Shown here piece after piece: positions 33,201-43,326 of a DNA stretch of 50,066 nucleotides. This stretch comes from Cylindrotheca closterium (Eukaryota > Bacillariophyta > Bacillariophyceae > Bacillariales > Bacillariaceae), in assembly GCA_933822405.4 (NCBI GenBank), contig CAKOGP040000502.1, positions 8,725 through 58,790 of the forward strand, in the 5' to 3' direction. The notes below the pieces were generated by a model. The model did not search any database. It saw only the letters and a program-made list of their open reading frames with translations, and was not told the origin of the DNA. The first letter of the stretch is position 1, and every line of letters starts with the position of its first letter. The position numbers and the translations under genes are program-made.

Positions 33201-33455
33201 AACGCCACCACCATCTGCAATGCGTGCAGTTCTCTTGTTGGTGCCTGTGGTGCTTTCACCGCCTTCCTTCATTTCTTGAGTCCACCAATCCATGGCATCC
33301 ATTTCATAGAATCTGGCAGCAGGACTTGCTGGCGAGGCTCTGCCTTGTGGCACATGAACGGGTTTTCCCAATTGCGGTGAAGTGAATTGTTCTAGTTGAG
33401 CCGAAATATTGGCGTAGGCCTTGGCCGTTACATCGTCATCTTCGTCAATATCCAT
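30285..33455 (-). CDS. NUP107: nucleoporin Nup107/Nup84
   Basis: A single-exon 1056-aa frame starts at ATG 33455. The first ~220 residues are acidic and disordered, followed by an alpha-helical solenoid. Landmarks of the Nup84/Nup107 family include MEDALELTRSHGQSWRAASWSG (compare the family's GQ-WRAA motif), the WGRMEDELLHWH region, and a C-terminal helical block with ESCRVVVQNAEQARKVLKKVL and SRYLVLAVQWYHSLCEETALWL. Nup107 is a core part of the Y-complex scaffold of the nuclear pore. Length and helical content fit the family. Low-complexity Ser stretches interrupt the solenoid. It is head-to-head with the PA-RING gene, 749 bp between starts. Confidence 0.85.
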   Translation of the reverse strand: MDIDEDDDVTAKAYANISAQLEQFTSPQLGKPVHVPQGRASPASPAARFYEMDAMDWWTQEMKEGGESTTGTNKRTARIADGGGVMDVDDDDDDDNPVTPVKTPATRRKGRTSILERAETPVMSNSSQKEKRDPRLPFSLGLSSSSRQLVIEDDDDDNEDVPMPPVQTPFKPAAGALTLQQRSSPFRSTFSGSPAVLATSSYHVFKRHHDTLYNFVKAKRSLDHRMGLEQQAQALGAPGGSTAITALSSSSLASQETRAEVDWLNSLASIGFSTENFEEGNCWILLARLRRLGQSALIWDNDSVSASQHTAAQTVYLQQLASQVEKTPHELIQELTGSSTVPLVLRRKYQLLLWMEECLDQVVLPAPRPVSSVFGKSNATTIPDLMAEISTTLQNNPKQDKALLDASLSLIMAGKMEDALELTRSHGQSWRAASWSGGEPHGYNAVTDEDTKTVRLETIGNPNRALWKRQMWKAGRHQMATSASTTASFSSDPNSSPEGAAICSLLANDTSACLQNPCFQKSWFSSLYALWFGVWGRMEDELLHWHNDHRRNSAADSLPYPGTEFAKHETEQLLMTSGLVGMSEAQVVQQLQSSSSAQSWGVSKLQACMAAFMVGKSGILNFCQGETASLPADLTTETAVQNLRFLTHLLLYLDSLQVGITPITLHGISAIKNELVFKYVQYMASRPDLWQLLTVYISFMPEHQILEFFPTILAKMHDEGDRQEILDQIQELFPELEIHLLRKVVRLSIRKPAALEQNTSEEDERECHSIGWLLQKESHLGDALICANILLRGFFLDHEDDKMEVAMLFVQDYLPGDLVDKAGTTRPQQDTISEEEYTRQVENAVTEHYAILEYLKAYQSFNKWKDMLASASATTGRASPEVNMARLNPTEKSIAEQHRVKEFVRNKRESCRVVVQNAEQARKVLKKVLTHPGGWLALDEQANGPEDVKRQRELETIRSRYLVLAVQWYHSLCEETALWLIKSLDESASVGLTRKEILNLLRNEAMSPGHWYQHALDLTVLVADDSYDIYEAFKPQDLQELLSKLAETAISKLMNA

Positions 33456-34204
33456 GCCAGCAAAATTTATATTTCAAATCCACTGGATTGGCACGGCTTT
33501 GGACTTTTCGTTGCTGGTCTTTTTTGCCACGTAAAATGAGCCCTTTGCTTTCCTTAAGGTCAAAAGTAGTAAATTATTCTTTATTTCGGCAATTGGAAAC
33601 GAACCAACGTCAACGCCGCCTTTCTAGTGGGGTGTACCTGGTACCGGTACGTATCGTTTGTTTGTTTGTTTGTTGTTTGTGCAATGCTCCACCATCAAGC
33701 GGCCAATCCCAATCATGTCCGACCGTCGTGCGGAAACAACAAACAAATTGAAATGAAATCATCGGCCGGCCCGGGAACGGAACGGACTGGTTCGATTACT
33801 TCGAGTCTTGTGAAATTTTGTACGGCACAACGTGGTACAAAAACTCCGTGGGGATGACTTTTTCGTTGTCAAGCGGAAGGAACAACGAAAAAAGAACTGG
33901 CATCTCCTTCTTGTTGAAAGAACGTGTGTTTGCGGTGTTGTACCAGGTACACTCCATTTCTTGCCGCAATTAGTGTATTCTATTATTGTGATCAATCCTT
34001 TTTTTGGTAATATCCTCGATCATCACGCAAGCGAGAAACCTGCACCTTATCGAAAAACGCAACAAAACGACAACCACATACACTTGACGTGACACATCCA
34101 ATCACAACTATTTTCAAAACGAAATTCGGTCGCCGAAAAGCAACCGAAAGAACGGACCCTTCAGCAGCAGCAAGTTATAATAACACTGGAATAGAAAGAT
34201 TGCA
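33456..34204. other. 749-bp divergent intergenic region
   Basis: Region between the Nup107 and PA-RING starts. It contains GTACCTGGTACCGGTAC (33634-33650), a (TTTG)n microsatellite (about 33656-33680) and TACCAGGTAC (33941-33950). No gene or RNA is recognised. Confidence 0.45.
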
Positions 34205-35874
34205 ATGAAGACATCAGGGAAAGCGCCATCGAGCATGTCCTCATGGCTACTCCTGACTACATGCTTGCTTCTATTTGCCGGAAGCTCATTTGTCGAAGCC
34301 ACTATTACCGTCGTAAGCACTCAGCAAAAGTTTCCTAGTGAGCCTGTCAAGGGAATTGGAAGGCACATGTGGAAGGGATACGAATATATTGGGCGTCTTC
34401 AATATTTTCCGCATCATTTGGATTTGTGTGAAATTACCGAGCCCGTGACTATTACTGTTCCGCAGGACAGTGTTCCAGGTAGGTTCTATTAGAGTGTGTG
34501 TTTGGGTGTTGCCTTTGTTGTGGAGAATGGATGGATGGACGACTTTGACTTTGCCTTTGCTCACAAATTGTTTCTCGTTTCACAGTTGCTCTCTTGGCAT
34601 CCGCTGGAGGTTGTACCAAAGAAGAACAAGCTCAGATTGCCTCCACAATGATCAAGCCCCAAAATGTTGTGAATTACTTGATTTTAGAGGATTCGGGGAA
34701 AAAGAGAAGAGCAACTACCCTAGGACACGAGGAGGAAGACGACACCAAGGATGATGGTATTCTCACTGTTGAGGACGACGTGGAAGTTGGTGACGAAGAT
34801 GAAGACTTGCTATTCAATCTATGGAATCAAAGGGTTCTGCAGGATGATGGCATCAAAGTTGCTGTTTTAAAGGTTAATCGAAAGACATACGACCGATTGC
34901 TGACCCTTACCGCAATGGAATCCCAAGTTGATCGAGAAAACGGAGGAACCAAAATTATCATGAACTCCAAGGTTCCAAATGCAACAGCAAGGAGTATTTT
35001 GGCATGGGCAACTATTTCTTTGGCATTCTGCTGTTGTTCTTGCTTTTGTGTCAGCCTCGCATACCAACATGGAGTCTTCACGGTCGAAACCGAACAAGAA
35101 GCTCCGCCTCCTCGACCGATCCGACGTAGACTCACGGTTGCGCAAGTCCGAGAAAAGTTTCCTTCTTATCGCTTTTACCCCGGCATGAATGGACCGATTG
35201 AAGAGGAAGGAGAACACGATGAAGAGGAAGGACTAGAAACGGCTTCACAAATGATGGGTGAATGCTCTATCTGTCTGGACGATTTCATCGCCGGACAACG
35301 GGTTCGACAGCTTCCGTGTGGCCACGTCTTTCATTCGACCTGTATTGCTAGATGGTTGGTGGAACGAAATGCTGTCTGCCCGCTATGCAAATTAGATGTC
35401 TTTGAGGAAGAAGAAGAAGAATCATCTTCGTCGAGCGAAGAAGAAGCAGCAGCAGAAGCCGATCCATTGGTATCGGAAACACCAAGCACACGCGAAGAGG
35501 AATTGGCCAATCAAGTGGTTGCTTCGAGTTCAAGATGGTGGCCGTTTTCATCCACGTCACCAGGATCTCCAGCTCCTGGAACTAGATGGGCCATGCGATG
35601 GTTATCACAACAGCGAAGGAGAGGGAATGGAGATAGCGACATGCTGACGGAGATGACCAATCCTCTTCTTGCTACCGATCGAAGTGAGGCTGTGGATGTT
35701 ATAGAATTCCAATCTCCAACCAATGGAAATGCTGAATCATCGGAGGATGCTCAAGCGAATTCAGAAACAGCGGAACAAGAAGAAACTCCTGCGGAATCAT
35801 CAGAAACACCATCCGAGGCATCGTCATCGAACGAAGACAGCGGCGAAGCGGCATCGACTCCGGTCGAAGTCTAG
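34205..35874 (+). CDS. PA-TM-RING E3 ubiquitin ligase
   Basis: Two exons, 34205-34478 and 34586-35874, with a 107-bp intron; 520 aa. The join reads DSVPVALLASAGGC. A signal peptide (SSWLLLTTCLLLFAGSSFVEA) opens the protein. The lumenal part (about 33-215) fits a divergent protease-associated domain, with ALLASAGGCTKEEQAQIA and VAVLKVNRKTYDRLL. A Cys-rich transmembrane helix lies at about 223-250. A RING-H2 domain (CSICLDDFIAGQRVRQLPCGH and so on, about 318-360) is complete. An acidic, Ser/Glu-rich tail of ~150 residues follows. PA-TM-RING ligases such as RNF13 and RNF167 act on endosomal and lysosomal membranes, and the layout here predicts the same topology. Confidence 0.85.
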
Positions 35875-36336
35875 TAGTTTTAAAAAATAGATTGTGGACA
35901 CTCCATATATCTTTTGTCCCGTCTGTTTGACTACACCATTGTCATTGTTCATCCAACGAGGCACATATGAAAACCGATCTCCTAGCACTACAACTACAGT
36001 ATTGTAGAGAACAGTACCAGGGTAGCTTGGGATTACAATCCAAAGAACTCCTGTTTGGGACATACATAGTCCCAAAGGTGGATCAGTCGAACTATTCCAC
36101 AATCCCATCGTGAAAACCACCTCATCAAATTTCGGAAGTTGGCACCCAATCGCATTGAATTTGAACCTCAACAAGACAGTTTGAATGGCTTCAGCCCTTG
36201 TTGTCCTCCACCAACCAAAATCAGTCTTCTCTGATACCTATTAGCATTAGCATTAGCATCCACCTCAATTTCTTTGAGATCTCTCTGTTCTATTCTATTC
36301 AACTCCAGCTGTGCCGCGTCCTCTGTTGCCTTCAAA
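35875..36336. other. intergenic upstream of the hydroxylase gene
   Basis: The only feature is a short (ATTAGC)n run at about 36240-36258, some 80 bp before the ATG and probably in the 5' leader. No gene is seen. Confidence 0.4.
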
Positions 36337-37200
36337 ATGCCGAGTGGTCGAATTGCGCAACAAGAGCTGGAGAGCAAAATACTGGATACCTGTACTGCCG
36401 GTGGAGTCTTGTGGTTCCTATACACCAACCCGTCTTTCTTTAATCCATGGAATCTAAAAATATGGGAGTGGTGCCTTCTCGCAGTATTGATTCGAATGGC
36501 AATCGCATTTTACGATCATTTGGTTACCTTTCTGGTGGATTCCGTCTTCAAGAGTGATCTACTACCCACTCGAACTACTGGAAAGCCTGTCCGATACGTA
36601 GAACTCGACACCAAATCCTACGTTTATCTTGGCCTCAACGCGCTGCATGAATGGGTCTTTGTCCAACGCCTGTGTCATTTCATTTGGTTTTCGTCAGAGG
36701 TTCCACTTGATCCATCGGAAATCAATTTCATGAATACAGTCGGAGCTCTGTCCGTCATATTTGTTGTCATGGACGCCCTTTATGCTCCGTGTCATCACAT
36801 TATGCATTTGCCTCGATTATATCCGCTGATCCACAAGCACCATCACAGGCAGCACTTTCCAACAAGGGGATACTTGGATGCTGGAAACGAACATCCTCTA
36901 GAACAAGTGGTTGGCATTTCTAGTGTCTGGGCTGGACTTCTGGCGGCCGTTTACGGACCTACTGGAGCTCACGGGGTGGCGCTCTTTATCTTTTTCAACA
37001 TTCATGCGGCCTTGGCCATGTTGAATCACAGTCCCTACGATGTGGAATTCTACCTTGTACCTGGATTGGTAAAGTACCGTGTTGCCAACCACGAAATGCA
37101 TCATCGCAAGTTCACAGTGAATTATGCGCAATACTGTATGTGGTACGACCATCTGTTGCAAACATTTGCTCCATACGAAGGACCTAAGAAGGTCACTTAA
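36337..37200 (+). CDS. fatty-acid hydroxylase/sterol desaturase superfamily membrane enzyme
   Basis: A 287-aa frame starts at ATG 36337. The eight-histidine di-iron pattern is complete: CHHIMH (His153, 154, 157), HKHHHRQH (166-173), HAALAMLNH (223 and 231) and NHEMHHRKF (252-256). Several hydrophobic segments surround these motifs, as in ER-membrane enzymes such as C4-sterol methyl oxidase, C5 sterol desaturase and sphingolipid or wax hydroxylases. They use O2 and electrons from cytochrome b5 to hydroxylate or desaturate a lipid. The substrate cannot be fixed. PVRYVELDTKSYVYLGLNALHEW is not a signature I can place. Single exon, tail-to-tail with the next gene (88 bp). Confidence 0.85.
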   Translation: MPSGRIAQQELESKILDTCTAGGVLWFLYTNPSFFNPWNLKIWEWCLLAVLIRMAIAFYDHLVTFLVDSVFKSDLLPTRTTGKPVRYVELDTKSYVYLGLNALHEWVFVQRLCHFIWFSSEVPLDPSEINFMNTVGALSVIFVVMDALYAPCHHIMHLPRLYPLIHKHHHRQHFPTRGYLDAGNEHPLEQVVGISSVWAGLLAAVYGPTGAHGVALFIFFNIHAALAMLNHSPYDVEFYLVPGLVKYRVANHEMHHRKFTVNYAQYCMWYDHLLQTFAPYEGPKKVT

Positions 37201-37288
37201 AAGGCTATAAATTTTGAATATTAGAAATAGTCACGTCTCGGCTCCAAATTCATTGATCTTCAATATTTTACTTTTTGATCGATTCTTA

Positions 37289-38500
37289 CTACTTGACAGT
37301 AATGAGGACCACTGCTGGACCCATTCTTGCCTCTAAAGGTTGGAGTTCTGGTTCGTCCTGTGACGAGTCGAGCCACTGGTGCGAGGCGATGTACTTGGCA
37401 TAGTGCTCAAGGAAGGAATGGAGCTGCCATGCGGTTGGTTCGCTCAACAATATTAGGGTCCCACTCTTCAGTTTCTTGAGAATATCACCAAAAAACTCCT
37501 TCCACTTGCCTCGGGTCTCAGTCAGCAAGTAGGATACCATCACCAAGTCCAATCCAGCAAAGTCCACATCATTTTCCCCTAAACTTTTGTTCATCCCTTG
37601 ACCCAGTGGTAGTCGAACATCCGCACTATGCGAGGATACTTGACTGACAAAGTGTGGTGATATCAGTGGTACCAAAGAATCGACAACAAGGCGCTTCCAT
37701 TGTGGCATCACATAATCCATGAGCACTATTCGGTCTAGTACCGCTGTACTGGAAGGACCAGAGTTGGCCTTCTCTAGCAGTTGCACGTCTTGTGGATTTT
37801 CACCCAGTATGAGAAAGCAAAGGGCTCCGATAACTTCACAGCCAGGGCCACATCCAATGGAGCTAATTTGACGTGTCTTCATCAAGCGATCGAGTAAGGC
37901 AGAATACTTTCGGGCTCGATCCAGAGATGTATATGCAAGCATGGCTCGTTCGTTGAACTTTTGTCGAGTATATCCCAAAAGAGCTTGATCATTGTCAAAC
38001 ATAGATTCTGTTTGGGTGCCCTTGGTCATATTCATAAGTAATTCTTGAGCAATTACTGTTTGATCTCGCTTGGTGCTAGCCGGATCTTTGATTTGTAAAA
38101 TAAGCTGGTTCCATATTCTCCACATCCAACGTCGCCCCTCTTGAATGTGAAGAGGCTCCTGTTCCGGCTGGGCGTATTCAGATTGCTGTAGATTGATTCT
38201 CTGAAAACCCGATTGATGCATAATGGATTCAGGATCTTTTGACAAACGATTGTAGTAATCTTCTAGTTCCTTTTCCGCCCTCTCAGCAACGTCCATATCC
38301 CCACGACCAGCGGCCTGTTGATACCGAATTTCGTACTTCCTTATTCGTTGTTTTTGCTTCAGTATTTTCTTCAAGTTTCGTTTCGCCAACTTCTCAGCAG
38401 GAGTCAGCTCATTATTCGACCGAGCAAAGTAGAGCAGTGGAATATCGCTACCTTTTTGGCGTTTGTTCTCGCCATTTTCTGTAGAGGAGGCTTCTTCCAT
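37289..38500 (-). CDS. class I SAM-dependent methyltransferase-like protein
   Basis: A 403-aa frame starts at ATG 38500. The first ~150 residues are charged and coiled-coil-like (EKLAKRNLKKILKQKQRIRKYEIRYQQ). The second half resembles a Rossmann methyltransferase: motif I SIGCGPGCEVIGALCFL (about 208-224), RIVLMDYVMPQW as the acidic strand-2 region, LDLVMVSYLLTETRGKW as motif IV/post region and LKSGTLILLSEPTAWQLHSF as the later strand. I do not recognise a substrate class. The tail-to-tail partner is the hydroxylase; the opposite side is head-to-head with the DUF2358-like gene, 162 bp apart. Confidence 0.65.
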   Translation of the reverse strand: MEEASSTENGENKRQKGSDIPLLYFARSNNELTPAEKLAKRNLKKILKQKQRIRKYEIRYQQAAGRGDMDVAERAEKELEDYYNRLSKDPESIMHQSGFQRINLQQSEYAQPEQEPLHIQEGRRWMWRIWNQLILQIKDPASTKRDQTVIAQELLMNMTKGTQTESMFDNDQALLGYTRQKFNERAMLAYTSLDRARKYSALLDRLMKTRQISSIGCGPGCEVIGALCFLILGENPQDVQLLEKANSGPSSTAVLDRIVLMDYVMPQWKRLVVDSLVPLISPHFVSQVSSHSADVRLPLGQGMNKSLGENDVDFAGLDLVMVSYLLTETRGKWKEFFGDILKKLKSGTLILLSEPTAWQLHSFLEHYAKYIASHQWLDSSQDEPELQPLEARMGPAVVLITVK

Positions 38501-38532
38501 GTTGAAGAATGTTTGACCGATGCTTTATTGTA

Positions 38533-38574
38533 TGGATGGAATTTTGCCTCAAATGGATGGAATTTTGCCTTTTG
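38533..38574. repeat. 21-bp direct repeat, two copies
   Basis: ATGGATGGAATTTTGCCT occurs twice in tandem in the short head-to-head promoter region between the methyltransferase-like and DUF2358-like genes. Confidence 0.7.
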
Positions 38575-38662
38575 CTCAGGTACTGAAAAAGGCTTGTTAT
38601 TCGAAGAGGAAAAAGCAAAATCAATTTCCCATATTGAATACATTATTGTTGCAGTTGCCGCC

Positions 38663-39382
38663 ATGAGATCTCAACAGGTGCTTCTTTTGTGCCTACACCT
38701 CACAGCTTCAGGTGTGAATTCCTTCACTTCCCAAGAATCAGTTGCCATCAAGAATCGAACGCCCTTATACGGAAAAACAAATGACCAAGAGGTTTCGTCA
38801 TACAGTGATACCGATGCTGCAAGTAAAGGCTTCGTATCTGCACTGACCAATGTATTCAATGCGGCTGCTGGTCCCTCTGAGGACAACAGCATAAGAAAAC
38901 AAAAGGCTTCGCCAAAGAACGTGGAAGAACTCCAATCTCGGATCCGTGACGACTATGAAATCAACAACTATCTATGGACGGGCAAGTTGGATTTGGACTG
39001 TTTTACGGACAGTTGCAGATTCACGGATCCAACATTGACCTTTCAGGGTACCGACAAGTTTAAACAAAATACTGATAGTTTGATTCCCCTGGTCGAAAGG
39101 TTTGTCGAGAATTATCAATCTATTCTCTTGGACATTCGACGGACAGATGAATACATTGAAACAAGGTGGAATATGGTGGGTGAATTGAATGGTCTCTTTT
39201 GGAAGCCAGAAATAAATGTGATAGGTAGAACGAAGTTCTGGTTCAATCCTAAAGATTATCTGGTTTACTTCTATGACGAAAGTTGGGAAGTACCAGCTTT
39301 CCAAGCGTTATTGCAACTTGTCACGCCGGCAAAAACCTTTCCTAACTCTTCTGCACCGAAAGAAGAAACGAAAGAGCAATGA
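38663..39382 (+). CDS. DUF2358/SnoaL-like protein, probably plastid-targeted
   Basis: A 239-aa frame starts at ATG 38663 (CCGCCATGAG, good context). Residues 1-22 form a signal peptide-like segment ending in ASGVNSFTS. The Phe after Ser loosely fits the ASAF-type plastid motif. The body has DDYEINNYLWTGKLDLDCF, CRFTDPTLTFQGTDKF, YIETRWNMVGELNGLFWKP and VYFYDESWEVP, the strand order of the DUF2358 family, common in plants, algae and cyanobacteria and related to the NTF2/SnoaL fold. Function of the family is not known. Longer frames upstream exist but start without a signal peptide. Confidence 0.75.
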   Translation: MRSQQVLLLCLHLTASGVNSFTSQESVAIKNRTPLYGKTNDQEVSSYSDTDAASKGFVSALTNVFNAAAGPSEDNSIRKQKASPKNVEELQSRIRDDYEINNYLWTGKLDLDCFTDSCRFTDPTLTFQGTDKFKQNTDSLIPLVERFVENYQSILLDIRRTDEYIETRWNMVGELNGLFWKPEINVIGRTKFWFNPKDYLVYFYDESWEVPAFQALLQLVTPAKTFPNSSAPKEETKEQ

Positions 39383-39399
39383 CACTTTTCTTTGCAAAC

Positions 39400-39405
39400 A
39401 ATAAA
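39400..39405 (+). terminator. candidate polyadenylation signal AATAAA
   Basis: AATAAA lies 18 bp after the stop of the DUF2358-like gene and inside the 71-bp tail-to-tail gap. Diatom poly(A) signals are not strictly AATAAA, so this is tentative. Confidence 0.3.
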
Positions 39406-39453
39406 TGAGAAAACACTGTATTCTTGAATGGATTCTTTCTACTAGTTATATGT

Positions 39454-42400
39454 CTATTTCACCCAGTCTAGGTCTGCCTTGCTCTTTTCGTATTCTTCCC
39501 AGGCATCATTGGTAATATCCCACAACATTTTGACCATGAATTCCTGCTCCTTGTTCAAATCTTTTGGCAATTTATCTGGATGCAAAAAGAATCGCAACTT
39601 TCGAACAGCCTTCTTGACCTTCTCTTCATCAATGATTCCGACATCACTCAATACACTTTCTCTCGTCACCACCTTCCACTTTCTAAAGTAATCATGCGCT
39701 GGCACTCCCAAAGCTGGCGGGAACACAGTTTGAATGGTACTGAGCAATACATCAACAGAACGCAGCATTTGCAATTGTGGAGGTTGCAGAGCCCATTGAA
39801 TGAGAATATCATGCTTCAACTTGGTAATGGCTGCTTGTCCATCATCGTCAGTCTGATTTGCCATTTTGGCATATTTGGACTGCTGGAAAGAAACGAAGGT
39901 CGTGAAGCGTTAGTTGCGGGAGAAATTGAAGCCGAGAGAGAAACCACTGAATGAAACATACCTCTTGTGGTGGATGCTGCTGCGGCGAAGGACCTCGCGG
40001 AGGAGCGTGTTGCTGTGGATACTGCTGATGGCGTTGTTGTTGCTGGTGCCACTGCTGTTGTTGCTGCGGTGTCCAGTGTTGTTGCTGTGGGTGCTGTTGA
40101 TAGTGCTGATGAGGATGATGATGCTGAGACCAACCTTGTGGGTGGTGTTGGGGTTGCTGTCCTCCCCACTGCTGTTGCTTTCGCATATTTTCTTCATGAA
40201 TACGACGGTGCTCTGCAGCTTGTTGCTCTGCCAAACGTCTGCGCTGCTCTTCTTGCTGTTGTTGGTGTTGCCATGCAGCCTGTTGTTCCATATATCTTCG
40301 ACGTTGATCTTCGGCTTGTCGAGCCTGTTGTTCCGCCATTCGTCGTCGGCGTTCTTCTTCCGCCGCTCGACGACGATGTTCCTCTTCGGCCCGTCTTCGG
40401 TGTTCGTCTTCGGCAGCTCGACGACGGGACTCCTCTTCATGTCGTCTCCAATGTTCTTCCTCCGCAGCTCTCCGACGAGCCTCATCTTCCGCCGCCTGTT
40501 TTTGTCTTATTTCTTCCTTCTTGCCAGCTTCGTCTTCAGGTTGGGCGTCGGCACCAGGTCGAGGAGCAACAGGAGGTACTGCTCCTGGTGGTGGTGCAAA
40601 GTAGGTACCCCGTTTTTGTACTTCAGCAGCTGCCCGCTCCAGTTCTCCTCTTTCCATACCAACTGTGCTAATTCCAGCTCCATGACAAATAGCTCGCAAG
40701 TCTTTGATGCTCATCTTGTGTCCAGTAGCTCCGTTCGAAACAGGAGCTGATGGTTCTGATGATTTAGGTGGCAACGGAGATGCTGATCGAGCAGTACTGG
40801 CAGATCCAGTGCTGGCGCCAACAGGAGCAGCGGCAGCAGCAGGAGGAATAGGAGGAACAGCTGCATGTCCTGCGCTAGGAGGAGCAAAGTATGTACCCCG
40901 TTTTTGAACTTCGGCAGCAGCACGCTCCAAATTAGCTCTTTCCATACCAACAGTATTGATGCCAGCACCGTGACAAATGGCTCGCAAATCGCGAATGGCC
41001 AAACGATTAGGAGTTGGCGAACTAGAACGTTCGGATACATCAGGACCTTTTTTCTCCTCTGGAAAGTCAGGGAATACTGATTCTGTTGGAGCTGTTGGCG
41101 GTGGCATAGCCCCATTCTGTTTGGTTTCCATTTCGAATTGCTGCAAAATCGTCACCCAATTCATTGCCGCTGATGGGTCATTGTTACACCGAAAGACAAA
41201 TTCTTCATGAGAATTGTAGAGTTTCAAACTAAATCGATCGTCCGTGGTATATTCGGAATAAACCACACTTTCCAGCAACTTGACCGGAACTTGATGCAAA
41301 GCTTCCAATTCTTTCTTTCCAGTCGTCGGATCCACAGCTTCACGTTGAATCCATAGAGTTGTTTCTTCCCCAGGACGTCTCCCTTGTACCAAACTAGCCA
41401 GAACCTCCTTCCAGACTGTTCTCATCTTGGAACGACGCTGTTGTTCAATCCATCCGTTTGCCACGACGGCAGAATTCTTGTTCTTGGGACGCTGGAAAGC
41501 AGGCTTGCCGTGTCCATGGTCTGGCATTTCGTATTCGAAGGATTCTGACCTCGGATCAGCGACAAAGACTTCTGATGACGATGCAGTTGACGGAGCCGAT
41601 GCTGTCGCAGTTGTTGGATGCACTGACGCACTGTTGTTGGTAGCATTGTGGGTTTCGTTGTTGCGCAAGCTTGACGGTTTTTCGTTTTCGGCGTCTGCCG
41701 GCTCATCCTCCCGTACACGATCTACGGGATTAGTCGCGGAAGTCGAACGGATTTCCTTGTCATCCAATCCAGTCACAGCTGGTGCCAGTTTCGAACTTCG
41801 TTGTGGTGATTGCATAACGGCATCATTACCATCTTCACCACCAACAGCTGCACGTCGCCTGGATGATTCCGCATACTGGGCAACTTCTCCACCAGTCAGA
41901 TCCGCGAGTTCGGCCTCTCTCTTTTTCTTTCCCGACGATGGAAGATTGACATGAATCTTGGGCAATTTCTTTGGTAGCTTCATCTTGGTTTTTGAAGCAA
42001 ACATACCAGCGGAAATCTTGCTACCAGTATTCTTTGCCTTCTTTCCAAAGGGCGCGAAATGGTTTTGCTTTGCTTGAGCATCTCGCAAAGAGGCTTCGTT
42101 GTCAAAATCTTCCGCACTGCGACCAGAATCCAAAACGGAATCCATTGAGCCCATGCGACCCGATTCGGTATTGATTGGATTTTCCGGAGCCCCAGGTTCT
42201 ACTGCTGCGGATTCTGGCCCATCAACCTGCAGTTTGGAAGATGACGCTGGTGGATCACTAGTCGACGGTGTCGTTCTTGATTCGGTTCCCTCCTCAGAAA
42301 TGACTGTGGCACCTGCTGATGTTTCTCTCGCAGAATTGTCAGATTTAGACTGTTCCGCTGGCAACTCCTGCGTCGAAGGATCAGCACTGACAGTTGGAGG

Positions 42401-42736
42401 AGTTGCTTCACCTGTCGTCTCTGCAGGCTTCGTATTTGCTTCCTTTTGAGCATCAGATGATGACGTGGCTGCGGCGTCTGAAGAATTTTCTCCAGAATCC
42501 GCCGGAGCTGTTGCCGCTGCTGCTGGCTTTTTCTTCGCCTTTTCCTTTCGTTTGGGTAGATGCAGTTTGTAGTAGGTTCGGAAATCTTGTAATGCATGAT
42601 ACAGAATGACATCAAATTCCCCCTTTTCCACAATGTCAGCACTTTCTCTTAACATGAATGCTAAAGTCGCATTGTCCACAGATGGTTTGTCATCCTTTTT
42701 CTCGTCTACCTTGGAGACTGTGGCTGCTTCAGACAT
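39454..42736 (-). CDS. PH-like / SAP-like repeat / coiled-coil protein with C-terminal auxilin-type J domain
   Basis: Two exons, 39962-42736 and 39454-39882, with a 79-bp phase-0 intron (donor GTATGT, acceptor CAGCAG); about 1067 aa. Without the join, the J-domain part would look like a separate 136-aa gene. Order: N-terminal helical block (LAFMLRESADIVEKGEFDVI), long disordered Ser/Ala region, PH-like domain (about 435-535), two ~40-residue repeats with RDLRAICHGAGI-TVGMER (about 576 and 675), Arg/Glu/Ala coiled coil (about 730-860), Gln/His-rich stretch, then WALQPPQLQMLRSVDVLLSTI and VKKAVRKLRFFLHPDKLP. The HPD plus the upstream LLSTI and W-x-V elements resemble auxilin/GAK J domains, which recruit Hsc70 to uncoat clathrin. 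A vesicle role is inference. Confidence 0.75.
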
Positions 42737-43326
42737 GATTTCGTCTCAGTTCTTCTTTATCGACGGTTGTTGTGGTCAACAAATGACGGATATCGCGAAT
42801 AAGTCTTCTGTGGTATTTTCAGCACAACTTTGAAACCCTGCCTGAAGATGTCAAATCAGAATTGATCGTCAATCAATATAAAGTTATTCAGCGAACTGCC
42901 AATCAAGATGCTGATAGAACAACAAGCTAGGACGACCAAACCAATCAAGCGGAAGCTTCCCGCTTAGGTCAACAATTTTTTGGAGTTGTCGTTACGTTGA
43001 ATGCAGAAAATCAAATCGTACGAAACCTACCAAGTCTTGGTTGACGTGCTTGGCTCGTGCACAGGTAATGGAGAATGGAGAATGGACAGTCTGCGATTGC
43101 ATTCCCACAAGACTGCTTCTGCACCAAACATAGGACAGAGGTACGGACCAGCCAGTTGTGACGTACGGACAAAGATTTGAAGTGGAAAGCGATCCGATGA
43201 TGGGTGGGAACTGAATGCCAATCAACGATAGTCAGAGGCGATATTAAATCATCCATCTGCAAAATCCAACGCATATATACATTACAACCATCATCCTTCT
43301 TTTGTCACGGCTGAAAACCTGGAAAT
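42737..43326. other. divergent intergenic region
   Basis: Region between the J-domain gene and homoserine dehydrogenase starts. A TATA-like ATATATAC at about 43273 lies about 50 bp before the ATG of homoserine dehydrogenase. No gene is recognised. Confidence 0.4.

Noticed and set aside
39454..39864. separate small J-domain gene starting at 39864
   Set aside because: The upstream in-frame sequence, splice sites and the frame of the preceding gene support its being the last exon of a longer gene.
39914..40750. Leu/Val-rich plus-strand frames opposite the J-domain gene
   Set aside because: They are antisense to Glu/Arg/Gln-rich coding repeats, which automatically give hydrophobic-looking frames.
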